From contig OZ014414.1 of NCBI GenBank assembly GCA_963965975.1, positions 2,703,501-2,767,500 on the forward strand: 64,000 bases of DNA, read 5' to 3'. A program made the translations under genes and the position numbers. Each line of letters begins with the position of its first letter. The stretch's first letter is position 1. Shown one piece after another: positions 12,185 through 25,518 of the stretch. Source of the stretch: Xestospongia bergquistia. Its lineage: Eukaryota; Porifera; Demospongiae; Haplosclerida; Petrosiidae. The notes beneath the pieces were generated by a model that did no database searches, was not told where the DNA came from, and worked only from the letters and a program-made list of their open reading frames with translations.

Positions 12185-13980
12185 GTGTATTGCTACTACC
12201 CTTTAAAAGAATATATTCAAAAAATGCTTCTTCGGCCCGGTTTAATTGATTTATCTAGGCATTGGATCAATCGTCACAACAGTGCTTCCTTAACTGATGT
12301 TTATGATGGTGAAATATGGAAACAGTTCATGAATGTTAAAGATGAACTGTCATTAAACATGATTGCTCTTATGCTTAACATAGATTGGACCAGGTTTAGA
12401 CCATTCAAGGATCTTACATACTTAGTGGGTGTATATACCTGACAATTATGAACTTACCACGTTCACATCGTTTCAAAAAGAAGAATGTTTTAACTGTCGG
12501 AATTTTACCTGGACCTCATGTGCCTAAACAACACATGAATTCATTCTTAGACCCACTTGTTTCTGAGCTAGTTGAACTACAGATTGGTGTACCTATGACA
12601 GTTTCTTCATCAATTTCAACATCTGAATTTCCTATAAGGTGTCTACTTTTATCTCTAGCATGTGACCTACCTGCTGCTAGGAAAGTTTATGGATTCCTGT
12701 CACATGTTGCCAAGCGTGGCTGCTCGAAATGCTTTAAGGAGTTTCCAGGTAAACCTGGTCAGATGGATTATTCTGGCTTTGAAAGATCATTATGGCCTAA
12801 AAGGACAATTCAAGAACATTGTCAAAATGCTTAATTGACACATCAAGGTAATACTCAACAAAAAAGAGATCAACTTGAAAGTTTGTTTGGATGTTGCTGT
12901 TCATCTTTACTTAAGCTTTCTTACTTTGATCTTATTCAAATGCTAGCAATAGAGCCTATGCATGATCTGTTTCTGGGTACAGCTAAGAAAATGTTGGAAA
13001 TATGGCAGGACCAAGGTTTCTTACGTAGACACCATTTTGAGCAAATTCATGGCTGCTCAAAATGCTTTAAGGAGTTTCCAGGTAAACCTGGTCAGATGGA
13101 TTATTCTGGCTTTGAAAGATCATTATGGCCTAAAAGGACAATTCAAGAACATTGTCAAAATGCTCAATTGACACATCAAGGTAATACTCAACAAAAAAGA
13201 GATCAATTTGAAAGTTTGTTTGGATGTTGCTATTCATCTTTACTCTAGCTTTCTTACTTTGATCCTATTCAAATGCTAGCAATAGATCCTATGCATGATC
13301 TGTTTCTGGGTACAGCTAAGAAAATGTTGGAAATATGGCAGGACCAAGGTTTCTTACGTAGACACCATTTTGAGCAAATTCAGAGCTGTGTGAATGCCAT
13401 TATTGTTCCATCTGACATTGGCAGTATCCCACATAAAATATCTTCAGGTTTTTCTGACTTTACTGCTGATCAGTTCAAAAACTGGGTAATCATTTACTTC
13501 ATTCCTGCTTTGATTAATATTCTACCTGTAGTGCACTTAGAATGTTGGCGTAATTTCGTTTTAGCCTATAGAATTTGCAAACCAATTCTCAAGCATTCTG
13601 ACATTTTACTGTCCGATACACTTCTGTTTAAGTTGTGTCAGAAAGTAGAAACATTGTATGGATCACATACTATCACTCCAAATATGCACATGCATTGCCA
13701 TCTCATTGATATACTAAAGAACTATGGCCCAGTACATAGATTTTGGCTATTTTCATTTGAACGATACAATGGTGTGCTTGGAAATCAACCAAACAACAAC
13801 TAAAATGTTGAACCTCAATTATTGAAGTGTTTTCTCTGTCATAACTTTAGTCATTTTTTTTATTATAGAAAACTCAGTAATGGTCAAGCTTACAAGTCCT
13901 TACTACATTATACTACAGTAACAAAACTTAAATTAAGAATATACCACATGTCTAAATTCATCTAAAGTCATGTTTAATAG
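12185..13980 (+). pseudogene. Tnp2-type (CACTA/EnSpm) transposase relic
   Basis: Recognisable segments in order: DVYDGEIWKQF (about 12300), MLNIDWTRFRPFK (about 12370), NLPRSHRFKKKNVLTVGILPGP (about 12450-12515, split by one frame change just before it), EFPIRCLLLSLACDLPAARK (about 12625), a Cys pair near GCSKCF, MHDLFLGTAKKML (12958 and again 13291), and FERYNGVLGNQPNNN (about 13760). These are diagnostic of the transposase_21 family. A 333-bp in-frame tandem duplication lies inside. Stops occur at about 12832 (TAA, copy 1), 13246 (TAG, copy 2) and 13801. The gene is dead, and the part after 13803 is weakly readable. Confidence 0.75.
12717..13382 (+). repeat. 333-bp tandem duplication inside the transposase
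   Basis: Copy 1 is 12717-13049 and copy 2 is 13050-13382. They differ at only a handful of bases, for example CTTAAG against CTCTAG and TTAATTGAC against TCAATTGAC. The period is 111 codons, so the frame is kept. Confidence 0.9.
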
Positions 13981-14935
<955 letters not shown>

Positions 14936-14938
<3 letters not shown>

Positions 14939-15900
14939 TATCATCAGTATATCTGGCTAGATCTATGCTATTCAATTCTAATTGTGTCATTAAATTGAGG
15001 CATTTCTTAGTTCAAACATAAGTAGTTAGTTCTGTTAGTAGAGACTGTTGATATAATTTTAAGAACTGTAGTCCAATGAAAAGGACTAAAGTGCAAAACA
15101 CTTGCAGCAGTTTCTGTACTGATGTTAGTTTGTTTGCCCTTTTTCCACCTTGCCTGTGCTTTTTATCAGTCTTTCTGATTTTGTCATGCTTCATGTTCCC
15201 TTCACATACTTTTATCTAGAAGGAAATGCTATTAGTAAACTTTTATTGTTTCTCTATAAAGTTTTATTGCTCATTGCTATAATAAGAGACAAGGGATTAA
15301 TTAATTCAAACTATTAGAGAACACCAATGGATATTCCGTATACTGTAATTCCTACCAATTAAAATTATTATTACTAAACACTATATGTATTTTAAACATC
15401 AAATAATATATTATAGAAGTAATTATATGAAGTAGTGACGTACATATATAGACTTAAAACAATGAACATGTACTAGTACACACATGTACATAATTATAAT
15501 TTGTTAACAAGCAGGTAGTTCATTAAAGTAGTATAATCAGCATCTTAAATAATACATCTTGAGCAATTAGAAAGATTTTTCTTCTATGATATTGAGGGAT
15601 ATATCTGTATATCTGTGGAATTAATAGACAATAATTATGTACAGTAAATACATGATGTTAATTAGAATATAGCTCTTATGAAATGATTTGAAAATCTGAT
15701 TTTCTTAGATTAGTCATTTAAGCAAGAAAACTAACTGTAAGTGAGGGGTTGCTAAATTATAGACTGTTGTTCAGGTACATTTTACTCTTGTCTTTCTATA
15801 AGTCATTAGTAACAAAAGTAACTTTTGTATTTACTATATTGTACTTGTTAGTTGCATAACATCACTATATTGATTGAACACTAGATTTTTCCCACATACA
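14936..15900. repeat. Diverged duplicate of 47.53-48.18 kb
   Basis: Collinear patches are shared with 47535-48180: CAGTATATC..AGATCTA at the left, a TATCTGTG...ACAATTATGTACA patch in the middle (15603/47881), and ACTATATTGTACTTGTTA (15835/48124) near the right end. No gene is supported in either copy. A minus frame at 15012-15194 has a basic stretch and a hydrophobic segment but no recognised family. Confidence 0.55.
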
Positions 15901-17390
15901 AAAATGAGGAAAGAGGTTAAAAATACAGTGGAGTCCCTTAAAGTGAATTTTGGACAATCTTCTAGTGTCCTATTGACTGAAATATGTACATAGCATACAA
16001 AACACTATAAGCGTGCTTACGTTCAAAAGCAGTCAGTAATCAAATTAGCTTCATATCCTGAAAAGCATATGCTTAACAGAGATTAAAAGGTGCTAAATCT
16101 TGCTGTTCAAAAGCCTTTTAAGAGCAAGAACAGCTTATCTGGTACAGTTGCTAGAACCAATTTACTTTTACTTCCAGCCTCAACAGCTTCAATTACAAAG
16201 ATCTTGGTTCCTAAATCTATAGTTCAATGTTTAACCATGTTTGTTACAAGGTCTGGTACACATGTTAATGATTGTAATACCATATGAGCTAATGTGAGGA
16301 GACTAAAATTTCCTTTTATAAAGTGGACTTTTGTTTTAATTGTGTTTATACTAAGTGTTAAAAAACTATGTAAACTACAAAGTAATTGTTAAAATAACAA
16401 TTTAATTTTTACAGTGTATAAAAGCTTAAAAATCAATGAAGCGCTCTATCAAAAATCTATACATATGTTTTTTGTATTTTGAAACTCTATAATTGGACTT
16501 TTTTTTAAAAATTAAAATATACTATTAAAATAATTTAATAACATTAGCACTCTCGCAGCAAGTATGTTGCTATATTTCTGCAGATTTCTGGTAATTTCTG
16601 TAACAAAAACTATGAAAAAAAAATTTTAAAGCATCTTATATAGGAGAATCAATTTTTTAATAAATTTAGAAAAAAACAAATTCAAGACTGTACTCTTGAT
16701 ATTCATAAGATTCATTAATTTTGATTATTTTGATCTATTAAGTGAGCACTACAGTTGTCACATAAACATTCGTAATCATCTACTGTGTATTTTCTTTATA
16801 ATAATTATTATAATAATAGAGTAATGAAATAATATTTAAGGTAAGATAGTCTGTTAATGAAGCTATTGTTGTATTAGATTTAAGATGCTATTTGTCTTGT
16901 CTTCTTAGATGTTAAGCATATATAACTATAAATTTAGCAGTGGGAGGATCCTTGATATTAACACAGGTCCTATTGAATGTAAGTGAAATTATTGTAATTG
17001 TATGTTGGATTAAAGATTATTGAAGGCCAATACATATTTAATTTATATATTCTATGGCTTGATAAACATATCAGTGATACCACTATTCACGTAAGTCACA
17101 TTGTTTGTATTCATTGTTATAGAAACATTGTTGCATAATTTACATGTCCATTTACAATTTTTTTCATTTACTTTATCAAAAACAGTAAAATAATTTTTTA
17201 CATTGCATACTTTGATGTACCTCTCTTTAGTAATTCATACCAGACATGATCAGTAAAACAGTGGTTCACATCATTAATGGTGTTGTTAATGATATCATCT
17301 GCTAATGATGTTAAAAAGCTATTTGTTGTAATTAGTTGTCGATATTGCGACAAGGTTGATACTTTTTTATTTGACAGTCATGACTAGAAT
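15901..17390. other. AT-rich DNA, nothing recognised
   Basis: Only short chance open frames are seen (for example 16090-16287 plus). No splice-supported exon was found. Confidence 0.5.
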
Positions 17391-17394
17391 TTTT

Positions 17395-17720
17395 ATGGCA
17401 AATTATTACAACATATTAGGGTAACATTATAGGACACAATATAAGGTTAGTTATGGGTCACTTCATACTACAGTCTAACAACTGTTATATTAAGACACAG
17501 TATAGGAAAACATTGTAGCATTGTATTAGGACACATTATAGGTAGAACCTGGACAGTACATTAAGACACAGTATAAGGTAACATTGGAATGTTACATTAA
17601 GACACTATTTTGTGCAACATTCGAACATTATATTAGGATAGAATTGGAAAAATGTATTTAGACACAGTAAAAGGTAACATTAGGACATTATATACTAGGA
17701 CTCTGTAAACATGTTTGATC
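17395..17720. repeat. Degenerate minisatellite, unit about 50 bp
   Basis: The motif ACATTAAGACACAGTATAAG (and variants ATTAGGACAC..TATAGG, GACACAGTAAAAGGTAACATT) recurs about six times with irregular spacing. Confidence 0.6.
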
Positions 17721-18222
17721 AAATTGAAAAGTTGCTGATATTATAACACAACAGGGTAATATTGGAACATCATCAAATTGGGTTACTCATGGATTATATT
17801 GATACTGGGAAATAATTAAGGTTTGCATGCATTAGGAAACAGTGGATATAAAGTTTGTTTGGACACAGTGAACATAGTGAACAACAGTGCTACTACTGGA
17901 TTATACTGTCAATGTAACATAATCAGGAACAGCTTTGTCCTAGTATTAACTGTAAGAGAACATTGTTAGACTAACTTACTGTATAGATTCTGGTTCCTAC
18001 TTCTTGTCTTGTCAAACAGCCCTGCTAAAGTAACGTCCTCACAGCTCGCTAAATGAAGTTAAGTTTATTTTTTCTACAAAATTAGCTCCACGTGAGTGCG
18101 GCAATTAAACTGAGCATGCTCAGTTGATCATCGAGATCGTGCCATTTTATAGTAACAATCCCTAGTTCATCCTACTCTATTCCTATATACATTGTCTGTT
18201 TGAATTCAGGTTTACTATCAAG

Positions 18223-18223
<1 letters not shown>

Positions 18224-18262
<39 letters not shown>
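18224..18262. repeat. (AT)n microsatellite
   Basis: Uninterrupted AT dinucleotides, about 39 bp. Confidence 0.95.
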
Positions 18263-18264
<2 letters not shown>

Positions 18265-19139
18265 AGGAATGCCTTTGTGGAGGCAGTATATCATTATCTC
18301 AATACACTGGGTGCCTAGCCTTTAGACAATCACATTGCTGGCAGAACAGATCGATTGTTAAATATCCTCCACAATGAATAATAATTTAAACTTTTATACA
18401 TAACATTAGTTGAAACAGTGTAACTACAATAGTATATCAATATAACAAAGATATTGATTAATATTGACAATAAATAATTAAGTAACTGAAAGTCATAACT
18501 CAGTATCAGTGATATATATATCTCTGATGTCTATTAACACTCCTGTTTGTAGAATGTATATTAGTCAATGAAAACAATTTACCACATAGTAAGCGTATGA
18601 TGTTGACTTTCATTAACCCATATCATCTAGAAATATAATGAGATGATGACCACTAAATAATTATTGATTAGTATCTCCAATAAAGTCAGAGTATCAGAAA
18701 CAACAATATCAGATGTAACATACTTCCATTATAAGCTGATACTGGCACTATAGACAATACTGTGTGTTAATCTGTAAATTAAGAAATAACACATCAATTA
18801 ATAATTCCATAAAATTTGAGATTTAAGTAGAATGATCTTATATACACTTGATACATTAGGAATCTACAAGTCAAAGAATTAAATACTGCACTTACTAATA
18901 CATAGTCTAAGAGACACACATTTGCTTACTATTATAATAATATATTCTAAAATATTATATGTTTAGAAACCAAAAGGTCATTAGCTTTGTAGAACTTGGA
19001 GTTTTACTATTATTCTATTTTATTGTGATCACTATACAGTGTATCATCATGCTATTCATTTCTTCTATTTCTCACTGAAAATTGTCCCCTACCTCATGAC
19101 TCCATACAACTTTGCAAATGTAATATTCTCTGTATCATA
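18263..19139. other. AT-rich DNA, nothing recognised
   Basis: No coding or structural feature could be supported. Confidence 0.45.
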
Positions 19140-19212
19140 TTAGACAAATTGGCTCCTAGAACTTATCTGTTGTCTGTTTTCATTGTTTTATTAATTAGTC
19201 TGTCTTCTTCTT
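19140..19212. repeat. Possible LTR remnant
   Basis: AATTGGCTCCTAGAACTTA (about 19149) matches AAGTTGGCTCCTAGAACTTA at 33912, near the 5' edge of the old gypsy-like relic in gene A. The remnant adjoins the start of the shared family block (about 19215), just as the relic's 3' side adjoins that block at about 37545. Decayed, short and tentative. Confidence 0.35.
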
Positions 19213-19214
19213 AC

Positions 19215-20030
19215 TTTAATACATTACACTGACAGTAACATTAGGTGTAGTTCATATTCAATTCAGTTCAATGAAGGTTACTTCTATAAACTGACTTAAT
19301 TTCATTCAAAAAGGATTACTAACTTTTAAAGTTTTACATTATATGGAAAGGTCAGAGTAAGACATGACTACCTACAAAATCATTACAATTAATCATAATA
19401 TGTACAAAACATTCCTGTGTTCAAATTATAACTGATGTAATCAACATTAAATCACTTTGAAGTGGATTGAGACTAATTTGATTTTTAATCATATTCAACT
19501 GACATTCATTGTGTGTGAACAATGTTGATTCAAATTGAATTTAATACACTTTATAAGAGTAGTCTAAGCATCACTATTAATAACCTCATTATGTAATAAT
19601 AATAATCTATTATTCTTACCTATACTAACATATTAATGTACTAGATTAGCTGTATTCTTGTCATTCATTAGTGATAGAACCCTCAACAGCAGTTATCACT
19701 TTATCACTGCTTCACTGTTAACAGGGAATAATTGACTAGTTAGAAAGTTGCCAATGATTGCTAACAAATTGTCTCTCCAAGTTTGTCTCAAATCATCCAA
19801 AACATTGTGACATACTTGTTATGATAATTGAACACATTAGGGTGGGGCTAATTATTAACTAGTAATACTTGGACAGTTATTTTTGTTACTGTCTACAATT
19901 ATAATGATCATTTACCTGTTGCCATTTTAATGTAAATATACTCTCTCAGTACTACTTCACAGTGTAGTCAGGAGTTACCTGACTTGTTAACAAGTATCAG
20001 GCCTGACCTAACATTTCTTAAAGTACCAAT
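19215..20030 (-). pseudogene. Third, dead copy of the Death/Roco 5' region
   Basis: Collinear on the minus strand with 37550-38900 (gene A) and 61865-63120 (gene B). It covers the upstream flank, the tiny first exon (19925-19916, ATGGCAACAG then GTAAAT), a truncated death-domain exon and the following intron. About 290 bp including the intron after exon 1 and the N-terminal half of the death domain are missing, so it cannot make the protein. No Roc-COR exon of this copy was found downstream in the window. Confidence 0.8.
19620..19815 (-). pseudogene. Truncated death-domain exon (third copy)
   Basis: The minus-strand remnant reads NVLDDLRQTWRDN then ITAVEG-like sequence, aligning with VLDNIKPRLWYNNDK...TVISAMES of gene A. 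An 8-base insertion near the Trp codon creates a stop and shifts the frame. The donor (GTAAGAAT after exon end 19620) is still intact. Confidence 0.75.
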
Positions 20031-22179
20031 TCACATATCTAAAAGATACAAACAGACATTATAACATGATACATCACATATAGACAAGATGACAGAATAC
20101 AATCAATAAGTTAATTACAATCTTAAAATTGTGATAGCTTCAATGATTATTTTTAAAGATATATACTTTACTCTTAATGTCATATCTTTATGTTTTACTA
20201 TTGATAATAATTTGTGTAGCTAATAATATAATAGGTTTCAAGCATTCTGACTGGTTAGCTAAAATATGGTTTAAATGTCAAGATATTAGACTTAAATCAC
20301 CAACCAACATTTTTCACATTTCATTCTCGTATATACTATTATTATGTAGTCTGACTACAGAAATTAAAGAAGCAAATAGAAATTAATGTAAAGGTGTCCT
20401 TACATGTGGTCTGTACTATAATGATAATATTATATAATATTATTAAATTATAATATTACTATATATACACATACATCAATAATCCTATCTAAAGTCATAA
20501 TTATTAAGGTGAAAATATCTGAATTTTTTTCAGCTTTTTTTGATGCAATCATGTGAAGATAGTTGTTGCAATAATTGATCATGCTTTAAAAATTTTTGTA
20601 AACCCTATTACTTTGCAGAAATGTAGTTTGATTCCTTAATATCTGCAATGCTTTGGAGACGTCAAATAATAATATTAAAGAACCTAGAGGGCTGAAACAT
20701 TTGAAAATTAACGATGAAGTCAATTACTACAATTATACGGATGGATTTATTTTTACAAAAATTTTTGACATTTTTACAAAGTTATATATATTGCTTACTT
20801 TAATCACTATTATTATTATATGTTATACAAATCGTACAAAGAAACGCATCTAAAAGTACTAACTATTGATCACTTTCGTTCTTGAACTTGTTAGCAGGTT
20901 GTTACATTATCCACAGAATCAAAAATCACAACAACAGTATGTAAAGTGTAAAAGTCGCCATCTTGATAATGAATAATTGATTTTCATTAATTAAAGGCAA
21001 TGAATACACTTAATGTCAGGTTATTGAGAAGTGACTTTCGCGGGGTTAAAATAGTTAAATAAAATGTATTAATTATTAATAATTTATTAATATTATTATT
21101 GTTGTTCGTATTCTTATGATCCTTCATCTCAAAGCAGACCACGCTTTAATAACAATACAACAATAATAATAATAATAATAGTAATAATATATTTAACTAT
21201 TTTACAAAGTATCCGATAAATCAACAATTTACACGAACTGTCATTTCTAACCACGCCCTCCAATATTACATCCTCTGGAATGCTAATTATTGCTGTGTCT
21301 GTAGTAATAACGTAAGTCATCAGAGACAAAAATCATTAAACAACATTTCTTTGTCTTTTTCTATTTTCCCTACATAATTTTGATTAGAATTATAAGTTTT
21401 ATTTTTTCCTTTGTAACCATATTATTGATTTCTGATGATATTAATATCAAAGAGAAGTCACACTAATCAATAACTTCAAACATTTTCTCTGCTTGTTTGT
21501 GAAATTCAAATACATATTATTTGTTCATATATAGCTTTGACAAATGTTAATAAAGCATGCCATACAGGATAATATAATCTGATGCGTTGAGTTGTCCTTA
21601 AGAGTTATGAGGACAAGTCAACACATCAGATAATCTTTCTGTCTTCTTAGTGTATAATTTGGACTATAAAACATACACAATTAAATATTAGTGTCAATTC
21701 TGTCAGTGCAGAATTACTGTACTAGTAAACCTTCCAAGGAAATGTTAAAATGTGCAACCTTAGCTTTTTTTTTCTATTGTGTAGGATTCTTCTCAGTGGT
21801 ATTGCTATATTAAGGTTTACTACCTCCATATGCATTAATAGATGCGGTTGTGATCTATTCTACTATAAGAAAAAACCTGCTTGAGATATCATCTCCTCCT
21901 GTTAATACTAATATTGCTTGCATCAAAAAGGATATGTGACAATGGTGTCAATTTCTATCCATCACAAACATGTTATGATATATTTGATGAGAACTTTAAT
22001 CCTAAAAACGAACTACTATTGTAGGACAGTTACAAAAAATATCACAGTGTATATTCAACTTTCCATTCTCCAACTCCTCTCGGTCTTTGAAGTAAAATTT
22101 CAGCTCTCTCTAGGTCTGGCTAAGCTACTACACAATGTGAGCTGTAAATGGTTCCTTAATATATGTCTACTGCAAATCT
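20031..22179. other. Intergenic DNA
   Basis: AT-rich, with ATT/AAT trinucleotide runs around 21060-21190. Short frames (20177-20386, 20653-20853 plus; 21129-21329 minus) are hydrophobic and AT-driven. I could not assign any of them. Confidence 0.5.
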
Positions 22180-22700
22180 TTCTTTACTTAATTGCTCTCA
22201 GATTCCCAATGAATACAGCTTTGATCCATCAAGTTATTTCACAATACTTGATCCTAATGATTCTCTAATATAAGTCTATCGCAATATGGAGAGTAGTAAC
22301 TGTGACATAAAAAGAGACGAGATGTGAGTGTGCCACTTCAACATGAGTGGGCCTAATGCTATCTGTCCAACTGAACTAACAATAAAACAGAACAATAACA
22401 CTAGCTATAGTCTAAGTAGTCAACTATTTTCATCATTTGGTAATCATGCTTCAGTATTTTTCTCTACACGCGGATTTAGTTACAATAAAGTATGTGGACA
22501 AGTGAGATGATATCAGTGTGGGTCACCAGATTGTTTTTCGCAAGACTTAAAAGGTAGAGAGTCTGTAGATAATCCAAATATTGATAATATGATATTGATG
22601 TGGTGTCTATTACATACAATAGTAATCCTCATAAACATGTATAAATATATTTTGAGTGGGTGTGGTTTATAACCTTCCAATCTAAAGCTATGCCATAGAT
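22180..22700 (+). pseudogene. Decayed secreted Cys-rich domain of a sponge-type family
   Basis: Plus-strand pieces read in order: NCSQIPNEYSFDPSSYFTIL, then YRNMESSNCDIKRDEM (22277), then FNMSGPNAICPTELTIKQ (22337) and VFFSTRGFSYNKVCGQVR (about 22455), then YQCGSPDCF. I recognise the order '..Y.NM....C....M..V...NM......CP..L......FST.G..Y.KVCG...GYQ.GSPD.F' from a large secreted/adhesion-like family in sponges and other basal animals (recollection). Several Cys expected in the family are replaced, and in-frame stops occur at about 22267, 22324 and 22508. It is a dead host-gene fragment, one or two exons long. Confidence 0.5.
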
Positions 22701-23919
22701 ATACCAAGTTTTCTTGATTACTAATGATTACTAAGTGAGTCAGGAATAGCTGGTATAAAGTAGATCAGTGTCCTATATCCTGATTACCCATTATGAGATT
22801 GACAACAATGTGTAAGATTAGACAGACCATATTGTAATATCACCAATATGCCATGGTTTATAAAGAAACCCAATGAGACTACAAATGAGCATATTGAACT
22901 GAGGGTAATGACAGAAGAGGGTACCAGTTACGAACGCATACCAATTCGATATTATAGAACTCTACATTCGCTAATATACAATAATAATATGCTATCTTTT
23001 TTAGTGATTGAAGAGAATAAAATACATTTTTATGTTGTCATGTAGCATGTCCCTTGTACAGACAAAATTTTAATATATGGATATTTTTGTTAAAACTTAA
23101 CCTAAAAAAGTGGGTCAATTTAAAGCGTTTTATGGTGATGAACTCGGAAACATAAAATAATTATTCAAGATAATTTGTTAATTTGTCAATTAACAGATGA
23201 TGTTGTTGGTCAATGTAGCTAATGAGTGTTTTGGTAAAAGCAAAAGTTCAATCATATTTTTTGAAACTTAAAGTAGTATTTCGTTTTTCCAAATCATGTT
23301 CCAATTTTACTATGATTAACCTAGTATAAATTGAAATGTAAACAATTTGATGAAAATCAAACCTAGAGGCAAAGCACTTCAGTCCCCTGCCTTCACCTAT
23401 GCCTCTACCTTCGTCTATACAATATGCTCAAGAAATAAGAAAGTGATAGTCATCAATGAGGGTATGAATAATGAACTTCTGTCATTGATCATATGTAAGT
23501 AGTTAACACAAATGCATGCACTTCAGATATCTTCTATAGTTTATACCTTTCTTAGAAATAAACATAAAAAATGTGTTGTTCCATTTGATGGACATTATGT
23601 ACTATAAGATAAGTCCATAGGCAATGCTATATTATCTGACCAGTAAGGTATGCAAACAACAAAACAAATCAGAAGAAATTTCACCGTTTTTTGAAATCCA
23701 AATAGGGAAGAACACCTACAAAAGTGCTTAACCATAACTATTTACATACACTAGTATAATAAACATGGTCTATGTATACAGGTAGTATGTATACTAGTAT
23801 ATATCATTAGGTTGTTTTAGTAATCATAATCAAGAACCACTTTCTTGATAAAATGCTTGGTACAAGCTTTTCCTTAAAAGCTAGCTTTAAACTTAAGTCA
23901 TGAGTTTTGCCCTATCCCT
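22701..23919. other. Intergenic DNA
   Basis: A 65-codon plus frame at 22848-23045 has balanced composition but no recognised family or flanking splice signals. Confidence 0.45.
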
Positions 23920-24099
23920 ATGTTTGGTGAGACTGTAAATAATGAAATATAAAAAAATCTAATGTGCTTATATAGTTAACAAAATTAACAACTGGAAAGT
24001 TTTTTTATAGTTATAAAAAACTTTTCAGTTGTCAATTTTGTTAACTATATAAGCACATTACATTTTTTATATTTCATTATTTACAGTCTCACCAAACAT
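23920..24099. repeat. 180-bp near-perfect hairpin (MITE-like)
   Basis: The left half, beginning ATGTTTGGTGAGACTG at 23920, is the reverse complement of the right half ending CAGTCTCACCAAACAT at 24099. The arms are about 85-90 bases with only a few mismatches and almost no loop (centre about 24010). This is the form of a fold-back MITE. Confidence 0.9.
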
Positions 24100-24446
24100 T
24101 TAAAGAAATAATCACAACATATTCAAGTATCCAATTCTTTATAGACAAGGTTGTCTAAAATTTTGGATAAATATGTGATTTAACCAGTTAGTAATGATTG
24201 TACCCAATCAAATATGAATTTTTAACCCTGTTAAGGATTGGTATGATGGTATTTGTATTATATTATTGTTAAAACAAATGGACTATTTTTAACCTATTAT
24301 GGATATTATTCATGAATCTATAGAAACAATCCTGGATATAGTATCTTATTTTTTATCAAAGTTTGTAAATCATTATTAGTTCTATCAATTAGCTACATAA
24401 CAATTGATTCATTAGTACATCAGACACATCAGTGTTGTGTTTTTCT

Positions 24447-24627
24447 GGTTCCTTCTTTGTGTAACTTCTATGATGATGTAACTTGAAGTATGATGATGAC
24501 ATCACTATGTGTCATAAGGTTTTGGTTTAGGGTTTAGGTGATGGATTTAGATGATGTCATCATATATGATGACATCACTAGGTGTCGTTTATGATGATGT
24601 CATCAGAATGAAGTTACACCAAGAACC
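24447..24627. repeat. 181-bp inverted-repeat element (MITE-like)
   Basis: The ends GGTTCCTTCTTTGTGTAACT and the reverse of AGTTACACCAAGAACC form imperfect terminal inverted repeats. The interior holds several copies of the palindrome-like TGATGTCATCA / TGATGACATCA. These resemble CRE/AP-1 half-site arrays, but here they are probably part of the repeat's own symmetry. Confidence 0.7.
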
Positions 24628-25198
24628 ACTCATTTTTCCTTTAAATTACTTTACTACATTCAAATTGTGTAACCTGGCATGTATCGGTTAAATCAACCAG
24701 TCAGCTTTTAAAGTGATAGATAAGATATAATAATATTCACTATTAGGTGCATATTGTTATATGTGAGTTTCACTTTTTAAAGCCACAGAGTGACAGAAAT
24801 AATAAGAATTATGTATAATTGGATGTTTGATATTTTCTTCTTTCTCTCTCTTTTCCTTTCCCTAGACTAGTCCTGTTCTCATTGGTGATACGATAATTAG
24901 TAGTGGTAATAAATACATTGATATGTTCCCAGATACAAAGGTCAAAAAAATAGTTTAGATATTAAACTACATTATTAGATTATTGATATAATTTTGCAAT
25001 ATACAAGACACTTAAAATTAAGTCTATCTAGCACCCATTTTGTCATTGAAATCTAAACTCTTACCTGGTACCCTCCCACTTTTAATAATATTCAAGAAAA
25101 TAATAAATGCAGCAATAAGGAAGTTAAATTATAATATTTGTTATCATCAAACAAATTTAATGTTTCAAACTATAAAGTAATAGTCCATATATAGTTGT

Positions 25199-25518
25199 TT
25201 AGTTATCTAATTGTTGACATAGGGGAAGACCTAGACAGTCACGTATTTCATTAGCCTTCACTAAGTTACCAACGATCTTCCCCTCAATAGCAGAGATCAC
25301 TGTCTCCCAGGTAACAGGTGATGGCTGAGTAGTCAACCAGGTGTGGATTACTTGAATGAGTTTAACTTTATTTTCGTCTTGACTGGATTTTAAACCATTC
25401 AAAATATTGTACGAAACATTTAAAGCTGAACCAAGGACAAACCACTGGTGATCAATGTCAGCTAATAATTTAAGCATATTGTGTTCATCAGGGGCAGTAT
25501 TTAGAATATCTGGAGTGC
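25199..25518 (-). CDS. Gene A exon 6: C-terminal death domain and stop
   Basis: Acceptor TATGCAG, then TPDILNTAPDEHNMLKLLAD and QPSPVTWETVISAIEG, ending LPLCQQLDN and TAA. A possible ATTAAA polyadenylation signal lies about 40 bases past the stop, near 25155 on the minus strand. Confidence 0.85.

Larger units (their letters stand above)
10200..13980. mobile_element. CACTA/EnSpm-like DNA transposon relic with divergent genes
   Basis: A Tnp2-type transposase relic on plus (about 11.9-13.8 kb) lies head-to-head with coiled-coil and Ser-rich coding pieces on minus (about 11.9 to 10.2 kb). They share a candidate bidirectional promoter near 11.85-11.89 kb. This two-gene divergent plan is familiar for EnSpm-like elements of cnidarians and sponges. 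Element ends and a target duplication were not identified, so the limits are approximate. Confidence 0.6.

Noticed and set aside
12448-12530. LPGP in the transposase as a second 2A motif
   Set aside because: It lacks D(V/I)ExN before PGP and belongs to the conserved ILPGP segment of Tnp2 proteins.
15012-15194. Minus frame with a basic stretch and a hydrophobic segment
   Set aside because: There is no start context or splice support and no recognised family. A faint likeness to a stretch near 43740 is too short to rely on.
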